Positions 25,329 to 37,300 of a DNA stretch of 64,000 nt are shown in pieces. Source of the DNA: Camellia lanceoleosa (Eukaryota; Streptophyta; Magnoliopsida; Ericales; Theaceae); assembly GCA_025200525.1 (NCBI GenBank), contig CM045758.1, positions 192,856,463-192,920,462 on the forward strand, in the 5' to 3' direction. Both the position numbers and the translations under genes were made by a program. The notes under the pieces were generated by a model that was given only the letters and a program-made list of their open reading frames with translations, had not been told where the DNA came from and ran no database searches. How positions within the stretch are numbered: the stretch's first letter is position 1; each line of letters begins with the position of its first letter.

Positions 25329-28300
25329 ATGGCGGTCGCCTCTTCAACTCTCCCTTCGCTTCCTGCCGACGAGGACCACCGACTTTGCTGCGAATTCTCG
25401 GATCCCAAACAAGAGAAAGAAGAATTTGAACCTGAATCTGTTGTGGGTAGTCCGAGAGGGTACTTGAGCGGCGAGTCGCGGATCGAGCGAGCCTGGGCTC
25501 ACTGGAAGAAGCTGGGCCAGCCTAAGCTGATCGTGGCTCCTATGGTTGACAACTCCGAGCTTCCTTTTCGGATGCTTTGTCGCAAGTATGGAGCTCAAGC
25601 TGCTTATACTCCTATGCTTCACTCTCGCATCTTCACCGAGAATGAGAAATATCGCTCTCAAGAATTCACCACTTGCAAGGTACTTATTATTACTTACTCA
25701 ATTATACTTGTTCTTGTTATATATACACATGGGTTTGCTAGGGAAAATCTAAGCTGTCAAACCTTTAGTTGTTAGAGCATCTCCGACATTGTATATATAT
25801 ATATATATTTTAAATCAAATTTGAGTAAAATCTGATATCACGCACTCTCCAATGACCGGACAGATGTCCGGCCGATTGACCGGTTAATTTTTTCACAAAT
25901 TTTTGCAAGGAGGTGGTCATCCGGGGACAACCGGCCGGACCTCTAGCCAGTCATCCAGTGGTGAAAATACCTGCAGCTCCAACTGCTATGAATAGTGACA
26001 TGATGAAAGGTTCAGCCATCCTCAATTTGATGAAAGATTTATCATATCTCAATTTGATACTCATCTGATGAAACGATTGGAGCAGCAAAGAAGGATGTTT
26101 TTTCATCAAATTTAAATTTGATGAAAGCATAGGTGATACGTTGGATGGTCTTACCCATTAAAATTTAAGCAGTTGAATATAGATGAAGGGAGAAAAACTG
26201 AAAAAATTTAAATTAGGGCATGAAAAAAAAAAATATGAAACAACTTCGAATGAGTGTTCACCCCAATTTCAGGGTTTAGGTTATATAATAGTATAGATAT
26301 GTGCATATATGTGTTTATGTCTATATCTGTGTGTGTATTTATATGGTTGCATCAAACCTGTTTTGTTGTTGTGAATATTGAATCAGCAATCCAATGTTGT
26401 CGAACAATATCCACGGATATTGGTTTGTCTGTTCTTTGAATGCACAATTGGGGACAGGCATTTAGTTTTTTGAAAGTGAACATGAAATATAAGATGAAAA
26501 CACATTTAGTGAGAAGAAGTTTTGGAGAGAATTGATCATAATTACCCGAAGAAGATTTGGTTTGAAAACAGGGAACAAAAATTGCAATACTCTTCCAAGT
26601 GGGACTAATGTGCTCTTTTGCTTCTCGATTGGAATATTTCGTCATGCATTTGCTTGTTTTTGCTTTTTGTGTTTGTGCAAGTCTAACCCAAGTAGGTTAT
26701 AATGCTATATCTGTTTAGATATTTTTTTACACTTTTTATTCAATACTGTGCTTTCCACTTAATATTTATTGTAGTTTTGATTATTTTGCCTTGCCCTTTT
26801 AACAAGATCTTGATTCCTAAAGAAATGGATGATGAATGGAACAAAAATACATTGGTTCTAATATATAATAATGAATGTGATATTCAAAGTTGTACACATT
26901 ATCATGGTATTTGATGGTACTACTAATCGTAGGCCCACGCTTCCAACGTTGTTCCCTAATCACTGAGCCCACCGGGTTACCTGCACAAAAGCCTAGCGGG
27001 AAATGAGAGTCCCTCAGCGGAGCTTCCGACGGTCAAGTTAGAAGATAGTGGTTAATGGCGAGTGATAGGAGAATAACGATAGGGCACTTAACCTTTTTTG
27101 TCTTTGAAGCCTCCTTATATTCTTTATTTATCATTTCTTTGTTCACTTCAACCTGTTATGTTGGCTGAAAGTCTACACTCTAGCTTGCTTTGTTCATGGT
27201 GAGGCTGTCTGCTTCGACGTGAAGGGATTATCGCATTTAATGCTGTGGGGGCTTCATTAATGGCTGATGTGTGGTGCAATAACTCTGCAGGATCTTTGTC
27301 TGCTTACGTGATTGGTTTTCTTTTTGACAAGTGTTTAGATGTCATTGGTTCTTGGTGTAACGTTGGGTTCCAGTAATGTTGGGCTTTAGTGTTTAAATCG
27401 TGTATTGGGCTCTAAGTGGTCGGCCAAAAACTTCTATGGGCCCACCGATGTCAGTAGTCCCCCATTTCCAAGTGCAACTTCAGTTTAACGAAGGGAATAA
27501 GAAAGAAGACGGGGATTGTGGGTGGCCGAGTGAGAGAAGGGCCGACCGCAAAGGGCAACCGAGAAAGAAGACCGACCGAGAGGAGGGCCGACCACAAAGA
27601 GGGACCGAGCGAGAAAGTGGCAGCGCGCGGGGCTCAAGAAGCAGCGAGGCATGGGGTGATGTGAAGTGGAATAGATAGGGAAAGGGAAAAGGGTAGTGAA
27701 TCGTGGTAGTACACGTGGCGTGATCCCGTGATAAAGGAGGTGATGCATTAGCAAGAAACGAAGGTGTAGGACATTAGGACGTGGAAAAGGCAGGGGCGGA
27801 AACTTTCGAAAATTTTCAAACTGAAGCTGCACTTGGGAATAGGGGACTATTGATATCGGTGGGCCATAGAGGTTTTTGGCCAACCACTTAGAGCCCAATA
27901 CACGGTTTAAACACTAAAGCCTAACACTACTAGAACCCAACGTTACACCAAGAACCAATGGCATCTAAACACTTGTCAAGATGAGAACCAGCCACATGAG
28001 CAGACAAAGATCCTACAGAGTTATTGCACCACACATTAGTCATTAATGAAGTCCCTACAACATTAAATGTGATAATCCCTTCATGTCGGAGCAGACAGCC
28101 TCACCATGAATAGGGCAAGTTAGAGCGTAGACTTTCGGCCAATATGACAGGTCGGAGTGGATAAGGAAATGATGAACAAAGGATATAAGGAGGTTTCCAA
28201 GACACAAAAAGGTTAAGTGCCCTATCGTTATTCTCCTATCATTCACCATTAACCCCTCTCTCTTCTAACTTGACCGTTGGAGGGTTCGCTGGGGGACTCT

Positions 28301-31300
28301 TGTTCCCCGTTGGGTTTTTGTGCAGGTACCCTGGTGGGTTCAGTGATCAGGGAATGATGTTAGAAGCGTGGGCCTACGATTAGCAGTACCATCAGTTGGT
28401 GCCGTTTGTGGGAAAGCCATTCCGCGTGACAATTGTGCTCATTGTTACCGAAGACCCATTCCCGATAATCCCTCATCGCTGGCCATCAAGGTGAATGGTC
28501 ACAACGAGATCCATGGCTTCTTAACACAACGTCGTCGACCCCCAAGTTGACCTTACTGATCCAAACTACTTCACAGAACTCACCAACAGCATCAACCGCT
28601 TGGCTGAGCAAAACCAGGCTTTGATCAATGCTTTGCTCCAGCGAAACCTCCCTATACCTCTTCCATCAACAAGCCCACCTCTCTAACTTATAGCGATCCC
28701 GGGTTTTTCCCTTTTATGTACTATATTCCGGGCTTGGGTTCCTTAGTTGAGTGATGTTGTGTATGTTGCATTTCTATCCCTTAATTCTTTGTATTTGAGT
28801 TTTGGGTTGTGTTGGACAGGTTTGTAACAGGTTGGGTATGTTTTGAAACAAATGGTTGCTGCCCAAATTTTGGTGTCTTCGCTCGAGCAAGCTCTGTGTT
28901 TTAGCTCCTCCGCTCGAGCGTGCGTCTGCATTTAAGTTTGGACCTGGAGGTTGTGTTTCTTGGCTTGAGCGAGCTTTCCTTCATTTGAGCGAGTGAGGAC
29001 TATGTTTGGGTTTCTTCGCTCGAGCGAGCTTTTCTTCGCTCGAGCGAGCTCGAGCGTGCTTCTTGGTTGCAGACCTGAAGTTTCGTGTTGTTGGCTCGAG
29101 CGAGGCTTTCTGCGCTCGAGCGAGGTTTCTTTGTGTCTGGTCGCTCGAGCGACCACTTATTCGCTCGAGCGAGGTCTCTCTCTCTATATACACCTTCTTT
29201 CTACAAATCCACCTAGTTCTAGTGGTCTTCTACCCTAGCCTCTTTGTAAGAAAGGTAGAGGGTCTTCTACCCTAGCCTCTTTGTAAGAAAGGTAGAGCTT
29301 GGTGTGGGCTATGCTTTGATCCGAAAATCATTGGATTTGGAGCATCTTGAGTTTTCTCCATCTTCTCCTTTGGGTCTCTTCATTTGAGATAGGGATACCC
29401 TACTCCTTCTTATGAGTTTTGACATAGATTTTAGTTATTTTGTATAAATGGAAAATTTTGGGAAGTTTAGGGTTTTATTTAAAGTTATAAAAATGGGGTT
29501 TTAAATTGTTAAACTCCATGTGTATGTGAGATCTTGGAAAAATGGAATTATTGTTGTTAAATTAATGACATTGAGCTTTAGGGTTGATATTTGAAAAAAA
29601 GGGGAAAATGCCCTAATTATGTTTGAATAATTAATTTGGGGAAACAAGAAATCGAGTTGAGAAACATGAAATTGGGAAATTATGAGATTGAATGGTGTAG
29701 TTAGATTGATTAATCACTCACCTATGAAAATGTTGGTAATTTATTATCTGTTTAGAAATAACTGTTTTAGGCTATCGGTGGAGGATAGTCTTGATTGTTG
29801 TAGACATTGTATGTCTTTGAAGCACCGACACGTCCCCAAGGCCTGCGTACGAGTGTTGGACACGTGTCGGAAGGACACGCGGTGGACACGTGTCCGACAC
29901 TCTCTCTAACGTGTCCTCTTTTTTTTTTTGAATTTTTGCAGTCGGAGACGCCATGGACACACTGTGACACTTTCCGAACACGCTTGAGGTGGATCGAAGC
30001 CCTAACTGAAAGAGAGAGAGAGAGAAAGAGATTGAGGGAGAAGAGGAGATAGAGAAAGAGATCAAGGAAGGAGAGAAGACAGAGATCGAGAGAGGAGATG
30101 AGAGGAGACAAACAGAGAAAGAGAAAGAGACAGAGAAAGAGATAGAGGGAGGAGAGGAGAGGAGCCTAACCTGTTCAGATCAATGAAGAAGCTGAGGTAT
30201 TTGTCTGCTCTCTTCTTCTTCGCCTCGTCCTCTTCCGTCTCAATCTTCTTCTCTTCCTTCTTCTCCTCCCTGTTCGTTGACTTTCTCTCTCTCATTTCAC
30301 TTCCCCCTTTTGCTGATTCACTTTCCCTTCTTTTTTTATTTCACTCGTTTCTTTCTCTCTCTGTCTCTCTCTCTCTCCTCTTTTATTTCCTTTACTCTTT
30401 TTTTTTCTTTTTTTTTATTAAACCTAAAATTCATAAAATAAATTATTTTTATTTAAAAACACTCATTTTTTATTAATTTTTTTAAAAAAATATGTTTATT
30501 AATTTTATTATTATTATAATTGTATAAAAATTAATTTTTTTTTATTTTAGACATATAATAAATAAAATTAATTATATATATTAAACGTGTCCCCAGCGTG
30601 TCGTGTCCTCTATTTTTTGAAAATTTGCTTTTTTGCGTGTCCGTGTCGCGTCGCGTGTCTGTACTTCATAGCTGTATGTTGATTAGGGAAAACTAAAACT
30701 AAGGGCTAGTTTGGCATAACCTAAATAAGCCAAAAAGTCAAAAAGTCACTATCTTATTTAAGTCACATCATCTTATTTAAATCACATCACCTTTCTAACA
30801 CATCACATCAAACCCAACCCAAACCCACCAATAAGTCAAAAAGTGCACTTTTTTAGGACATCCCAAACCAACCCTAATTAATTGGTTAAGTCATTGAATA
30901 TGATGGTCGAACGAACACATTGAATATGTGCCTGGATTAATCATTGCATATGATAGACTGTTTAAATACATTGTATATGTATCTTGTTTAGGAGGAGATA
31001 GGGGATGTACTCCATGGTTTGGAAGGAGATAGGGGATGTACTCTCAAACCTATTTGGGAGGAGATAGGGAATGGACTCCATTGATAACTAAGTTGGTCGG
31101 AGTGTCCAGGGTGAAAGTCCCGAAATCTTAAGTACGTTTGCATAACGTAGATAATTGAAGTATTGAAGTGTTTTAATATGAGTTGTAGTCTCATTTAGTT
31201 GTTTGGTTAGATAATGAGCCATGTCTATAAACTTGAATTGGATAAGTAAAGGAAAGTGGAATGAAACATGGACGTATTTGTCATGGAACTGGAAAGTATT

Positions 31301-34300
31301 GTAAGTTGGTTTATAGGTGTTAATCATTTATCAGATGCTAATGTTTTAGTTATTTCTTATATTTGGTTTAGTATATCTCTACTGGGTTTTGGCTCACCCT
31401 TTATGAGACATCATTTTCAGGTACAGATGGTTTACCACCTCCAAGGACATAGCTTGGAAGGCTTAGAGGCCGAAAGATCTTTTGATGTCATCTTTTTGTA
31501 TTATATGTGAATCAGGCCAAGGGTTTATTTTGTGTAAAGAGTTAGAACTCTTCTTTTGTTGAACCCAAGTATTGACTTAGAAAGTTGTAAGCCCGTAGGG
31601 TATTTACTTTTGTTGTCAACATGCAATACTTTTGTACTAAATACTCTGATAAATGGATATATGCTTTATTCTCTTATGTCTATGAATGCCATGAATGTTG
31701 GGTTTATATGTATTATTTTGAGGGCGTTACATCAACGCTTTGCTCCAGCGAAACCTCCCTATACCTCCTCCACCACCACAAGATATCCCTCCCAATCGAG
31801 AACAAACCCCGATCCATCCTTTCTAACAAGTCCACCTCTCCAACTTAGAGGATCGGTAAGCTCCACCCCAAGACATGAACTTGCTTCCTCGAGGTTTACA
31901 TCCGTCCGATCAAACATTTGCCCCTGAAGGAGAGGCTAGTAGTGTTCAGCCTCCACTGCCCTCGGGGGGTGACAAATGTTCCTATCTAAGTTGCGGAATT
32001 CCGAGCCATGAAACTCTAGCTTCAAGGAATTATGCAGAACATACAGAATAAACCTTCCACAACAACCAACTCCCCATTTGTCGCCTCCATCAGGGACAAA
32101 CCCCTACCTCCCAAGTTCAAAATGCCCTCGATCGACTCTTTCGACGGCACAACGGACCTAGTTGACTATTTGGAGACTTACAGAACCCTAATGATCCTGC
32201 ATACTTTTCCTGATGAGATCATGTGTCGGGCTTTTCCCGTGACATGCTTAAGGGGTCGACTCGACTATGGTTTAGTCAGCTACCATCGGACTCCGTATCT
32301 ACTTTCCAGCACCTAAATGATTCCTTTCTGAGCCATTTCATTGGCACTCAATGCCAGCGGCGTCCGGCAACATAGCTTCTTAAAATCGGTCAGACGGAGG
32401 GGGAGTCGCTACGTAGCTTTGTCACCCGTTTCAACACCGAAGCCCTACAGGTGGCGGAAAACGATGACAAGGTCATCCTCACGGCTTTCATGGCCGGTTT
32501 ACGATCATCTGATTTCCTTTTTTCCCTCTCCAAAAACCCTCCAACCTCCGTGGCCACCCTCCTTTCCAAAGCCCAAAAATATATGAATGCCGAAGACTCT
32601 CCGGCAGCCCGCCAAGATACTACAACTAAAAACCCAACCTCTACGGAGAAGAGAAAGGAATCTGAAACCAGAACTACCTAATATACACAGCAAACCCCTC
32701 AGTATACCGACCAACTCGCTTGCCCTGATCGATCGGTACCTACCTAACTACCCGGTCGGTTCGAGCGGTACACTCCTCTCAATTTCCCCGTGGAACAAGT
32801 ATTGAACCAGATCCAGCGAGATTACAACTTGAAATGGCCCCAACCCTCACGGTCTCCTTTCAACCGGTGAGATCAATCCAAGTACTACCGTTTCCATCAG
32901 GATCACGGCCACAACACTGAGGAATGTGTTAACCTCAAAGACCAAGTAGAGAATCAGATACGATAAGGTCGCCTCAGTCAGTTCACGGCAACCCATCCCC
33001 AACAGCGGCCAAGGACCGAATTTGTCGGGGGCCACCGCCGACAAACCCTTCCCCGACAACCCCCACAAACTAACCGAGACAATGATCGGTCCCCACCACA
33101 ACCCCGACCACAAGGCAACCCTGCTCCCCCAGTCGGAGAAATTAGAGTCATCGCTGGCGGGCTTGAATGCGGAGGACTATCTCGTTCGGCCCAGCAAGCC
33201 AAACTCAGAAAAATCAGACAGGGCTTCGATAAGGAAGTTGCCACATTGGATCGCCCTTTCAAATACCCCAAGCAGTTGATTGAACCCATCACCTTTATGG
33301 AAGCCAACTGCACGACATCCGTTTCCCCCACGACGACCCCCTCGTCATCTCTACTCTCCTATCCAATTACAAAGTCAGACAGGTGATTGTCGACAATGGC
33401 AGTTCTTCCGACATTATCTTCTTGAACGCCTATCGCTAACTCAAAGTCGGCGAAGAAAAATTGTCCCCTCTCCAGACCCCGTTAGTCGGCTTCACGGGAG
33501 ATCGGGTAACCTCCATAGGTTCCATCAATCTTCCCATCACCATCGGAGAGTACCCACGGCAAACCAGCAAGTTAACTTACTTTCCTTGTCGTCGATTGTC
33601 CTCTTGCCTATAACATAATCCTCGGTCGCACAGCCTTTAACGCTTTCCAAGCTGTCACCTCCATATACCATCTAGCCATGAAATTCCTGACCGACCTTAG
33701 GGTAGGCATCGTGGGGGGCGAGCAGACGATGGCCAGAGAATGCTACGTCGCCTCACTAAAAGAGGTCAAATTGAAGAAAGCTATGATCATCGAAGGACTC
33801 GACATCAGAGACGAAGAAGAGTTAGTCAAAGAGGAACCAGTAGAAAAACTTGTCGAAGTCCCCATCGATCCTAAGAACTCAGCCAAAACAGCCAGGATCG
33901 GCAGCCAACTATCCTCCTAGGCCAAGATCGACCTCACAGCTCTCATAACTGAGCATAATGATGTGTTCGCCTGGACCCATTCCGACATGCAAGGTATCAA
34001 TCCCTCTTTCATTACTCACCGACTTAGTATCCAGCCCCACTTCCGACCTTTCCGCCAGAGACAGCGTATCTTTCACCGGGAATGCAATGTCCTCATCGCC
34101 TTGGAGGTAGACAAGCTACTGAAGGCGCAGTTCATCCAAAATGTGGACTACCCCAGGTGGCTGTCCAATGTAGTCCTCGTCTACAAAAACAATGGTAAAT
34201 GGTGACTATGCGTCAACTATTCCGATCTTAATAGAGCTTGCCCCAAAGATAGTTATCCCCTTCCTCAGATAGATCTGCTGGTCGATGCCACTATCGGACA

Positions 34301-37300
34301 CCAGATGCTTAGTTTTATGAATGCCTTCTCCGGCTACTATCAAATTCTGATGCACCCGGCTGATTAGGAACACACCTCCTTCATCACAAACAGAGGAATT
34401 TATCACTATTGTGTTATGCCCGTTCGGATTGAAAAATGTCGGAGCAACTTACCAACCTTTGGTCAATGCCGTCTTCCAACACCAGATAGGCCGGAACATG
34501 GAAGCCTACGTCGATGACATGCTAGTCAAGAGTAAACTCTCCTCTGATCATTTGGCAGAACTGCGAGAAACCTTCGAAACCGTATACAAATATCAGATAA
34601 AACTTAATCCGGAGAAGTGCGCCTTTGGCGTAGGATCTGGGAAGTTCTTGGGCTTCATGGTCAGCCAGCGGGGCATCGAGGCCAATCCCGAAAAGATCAA
34701 GCCCCTGATAGAAATGCGGTCTCCTAGAACGGTCAAGGAGGTCCAACGACTCACAGACAGAGTCGCTACCCTTAACTGTTTTATTTCTCGGGCGATAGAC
34801 AAGTGTCTTCCATTTTTTAAAGTCCTCCGACAGGCTTTTGAGTGGAGCACTCTGAGGAGGCCTTTCGACAACTGAAGCAGTGCATGGCCAACCCCTCCTC
34901 CTCTCTCAAGCACTTTCAAGCGAAACCCTCTTCTACTTAGCCGTATCAAACACTGCGGTCAGTGCTGCCCTCGTCAGGGAAGATAGCTCAATATAACGTC
35001 CAGTTTACTATATCAGCTGCGCTCTCAGAGGGGCGGAACAGAACTATCCTTTGTTGGAGAAAATGGTCCTCGCCTTGGCCATAGCCTTAAGGTGCCTCCG
35101 ACCTTACTTCCAAGCTCAGTCCATAGTGGTTCTCACTGACCAGCCTTTGAAAAAGGTCATGCAACAACCAAAGTTGTCAGGCAGACTGATGCCATGGTCC
35201 GTCGAGCTCAGTCAATTTGAAATCTCTTACCGACCTCGAACAACGATCAAAGGACAGGTTGTCGCCGATTTTATCTTGGAATCCACCAATCTCACACCGA
35301 ATGTGTCCCCTCCGCCAACGCAATTCAACTGTGAGGCAGAAGACCCTCATTCCTAGACCCTTCATGTTGATGGGTCATCCCGCAAAGAAGGTAGTGGGGC
35401 CGGTCTCATCCTTACCGTCCCCCGAAGACGGGTATTTCAAGTGTGCCCTCCGTTTCCTATTCGACGCGAGCAATAATGAAGCCGAATATGAGGCCTTGAT
35501 AGCGGGTCTTCGTCTGGCAGAGACATTGGTGTAAGCCATCTTCATGTATTTAGTGATTCCCAACTGATCGTCGGACAGATTATTGGGGAGTTCAATGCAA
35601 AGGAAGACACGATGCGGGCCTACAGGGACATCGCACTCCCTCTTGTTCGCCTTTTCAAATACTTTCCAGATCGAACACATCCATAGGTCAGAAAACTCCA
35701 AGGCAGACGAAATGGCCCAATTAGCCTCGGCTGACCAGTCAGACCTCAACCATGGCATTCGCATTGAATACCTGACCCCATCCGGCTACTTTGCCAAATT
35801 AGCAGGAGGTTCACTTCCTCCAAAACGAACATATCCCATAAGCTACAGACATCCTTCTGTTTTTGACGCGAGGGGAGTTGCCCGACAATAAACAGTAGGC
35901 CGCCAAAGTCAGAGCTCGGTCGTCCAATTACATCCTCATCAATGACCTATTGTACAAACAAGGATTCTCATGCCCATACCTCAAGTGTCTCAGCCCTGCT
36001 CAAGCGACCTATGTGATGAGAAAAGTCCATGAGGGCATCTGTGGCAATCATTCGGGTGAAAGGTCTCTGGCCCATAAAATCCTTCGCATCGGCTACTTCT
36101 GGCCTACTCTTAACCAAGATGCCACCGAATTTGTGCTCAAGTGCGATAAATGTCAACGCTTTGCCAACATCCCCCATGCTCCACCAACAGAGCAGATTAC
36201 GCTCAGCAGCCCCTATCCCTTCGCTAAGTGGGGCATCGACTTAGTCGGTCCTTTGCCCACCGGTAGAGGCCAGACCAAGTTCGTTGTTGTTGCCATTGAC
36301 TACTTTACCAAATGGGTGAAAGAAGAAACCTCGCAACAATCACAGAGCGAAACACCACCAGGTTCATTTGGCAGTCGATTGTCTGCCGATTTGGAATCCT
36401 CTAAGCCATCGTTTCGAACAACGGCAAGCAATTCGACGATGCTAAGTTCAGGAAATTTTGTGCAGAGCTCCACATTAGGCCATGTTTCTCCTCCCCAAGT
36501 CATCCCCAAGCTAATGGGCAAATCGAAGTCACTAATTGCTTCCTTCTGAAGATCATCAAAACTAAGCTAGAAGCCGCTAAAGGACTCTGGGCTGAGGAAT
36601 TCCCAAACGTGCTCTGGGCTTATCAGACGATCACCTGAACCCCCACTGGGGAGACCCCTTTCCGCCTAACATAGGGTGTTGAGGCCGTCATCCTAGTGGA
36701 AATCGGCCTGCCGACCCCTCGGGTTTTACACCTGAATCCAGAACTAAACGAAGAGTTGCGTCGGGCTGACTTGGACCTAATTGAAGAACTTAGAGAGACA
36801 ACTGCTGTTAGACGGGCGTCATATCAACAGAAAATGAGAACACATTATAACCGCAAAGTCCGACCCCGAGAGTTCGCAGTGGGCGACCTAGTCTTGCGCG
36901 AAGCAACCTTTGCTACTAAAAATCCGACCAAGGGCAAGCTAGCAGCCAAATGGGAAGGACCCTATGTTGTCAAGGCCAGACCCCGCCTGAGCACTTACCG
37001 TCTCCAAGATATGGAAGGCAGAGACCTCTCCCATCCATGGAATGCCGAGCATTTAAAACGATACTTCCAGTGAAATGGCGTCTCCTGTTTTTGTATTTTT
37101 CAATTGTTGTATGTGTTCTTTTCTTAATCTGCACACTTGTTCATTTATGCCATTTCCATGCATGGTGTAAACTTGTGATTAACAGGTTGTGCCTTAAATG
37201 ACAACAATCTGGCATCTCCATTATCTGTGTTGCTTTTCAATAACAACTTTTCGACCAAGCCTCAGCCAGACTGAGATAACTAAAGCCTCAGCCAGATTAA

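Larger units (their letters stand above)
28688..31729 (+). mobile_element. LTR of another retrotransposon family (Tekay/Del-like ends), within Tat gag
   Basis: Runs from TATAGCGATCCCGGG (a mutated TGTAGCG-type start) to GAGGGCGTTACA, ends like those of Tekay/Del LTRs. About 3.0 kb including nested inserts (29815-30671 and 30703-30874). It contains an array of CGCTCGAGCG motifs (about 28879-29172), a duplicated gtcttctaccctagcctctttgtaag (about 29224-29290), and three ggaggagataggg(a/g)atg units at 30990-31080. No coding region. The flanks are not a 5-bp duplication; instead, overlapping gag sequence lies on both sides. Confidence 0.7.

Noticed and set aside
26254..26914. Short frames in DUS1 intron 1
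   Set aside because: Low-complexity, no splice signals, absent from the Dus1 protein, which joins exactly without them.
28879..29172. CRISPR-like array of short repeats
   Set aside because: The repeats are 10-bp palindromes with irregular 10-40-bp spacing inside a plant LTR; no direct repeat/spacer structure and no cas genes.
29767..30476. Ser/Leu/Phe-rich frames of 77-114 codons
   Set aside because: CT/GA-rich simple sequence inside the hAT-like element at 29815-30671; no family resemblance.
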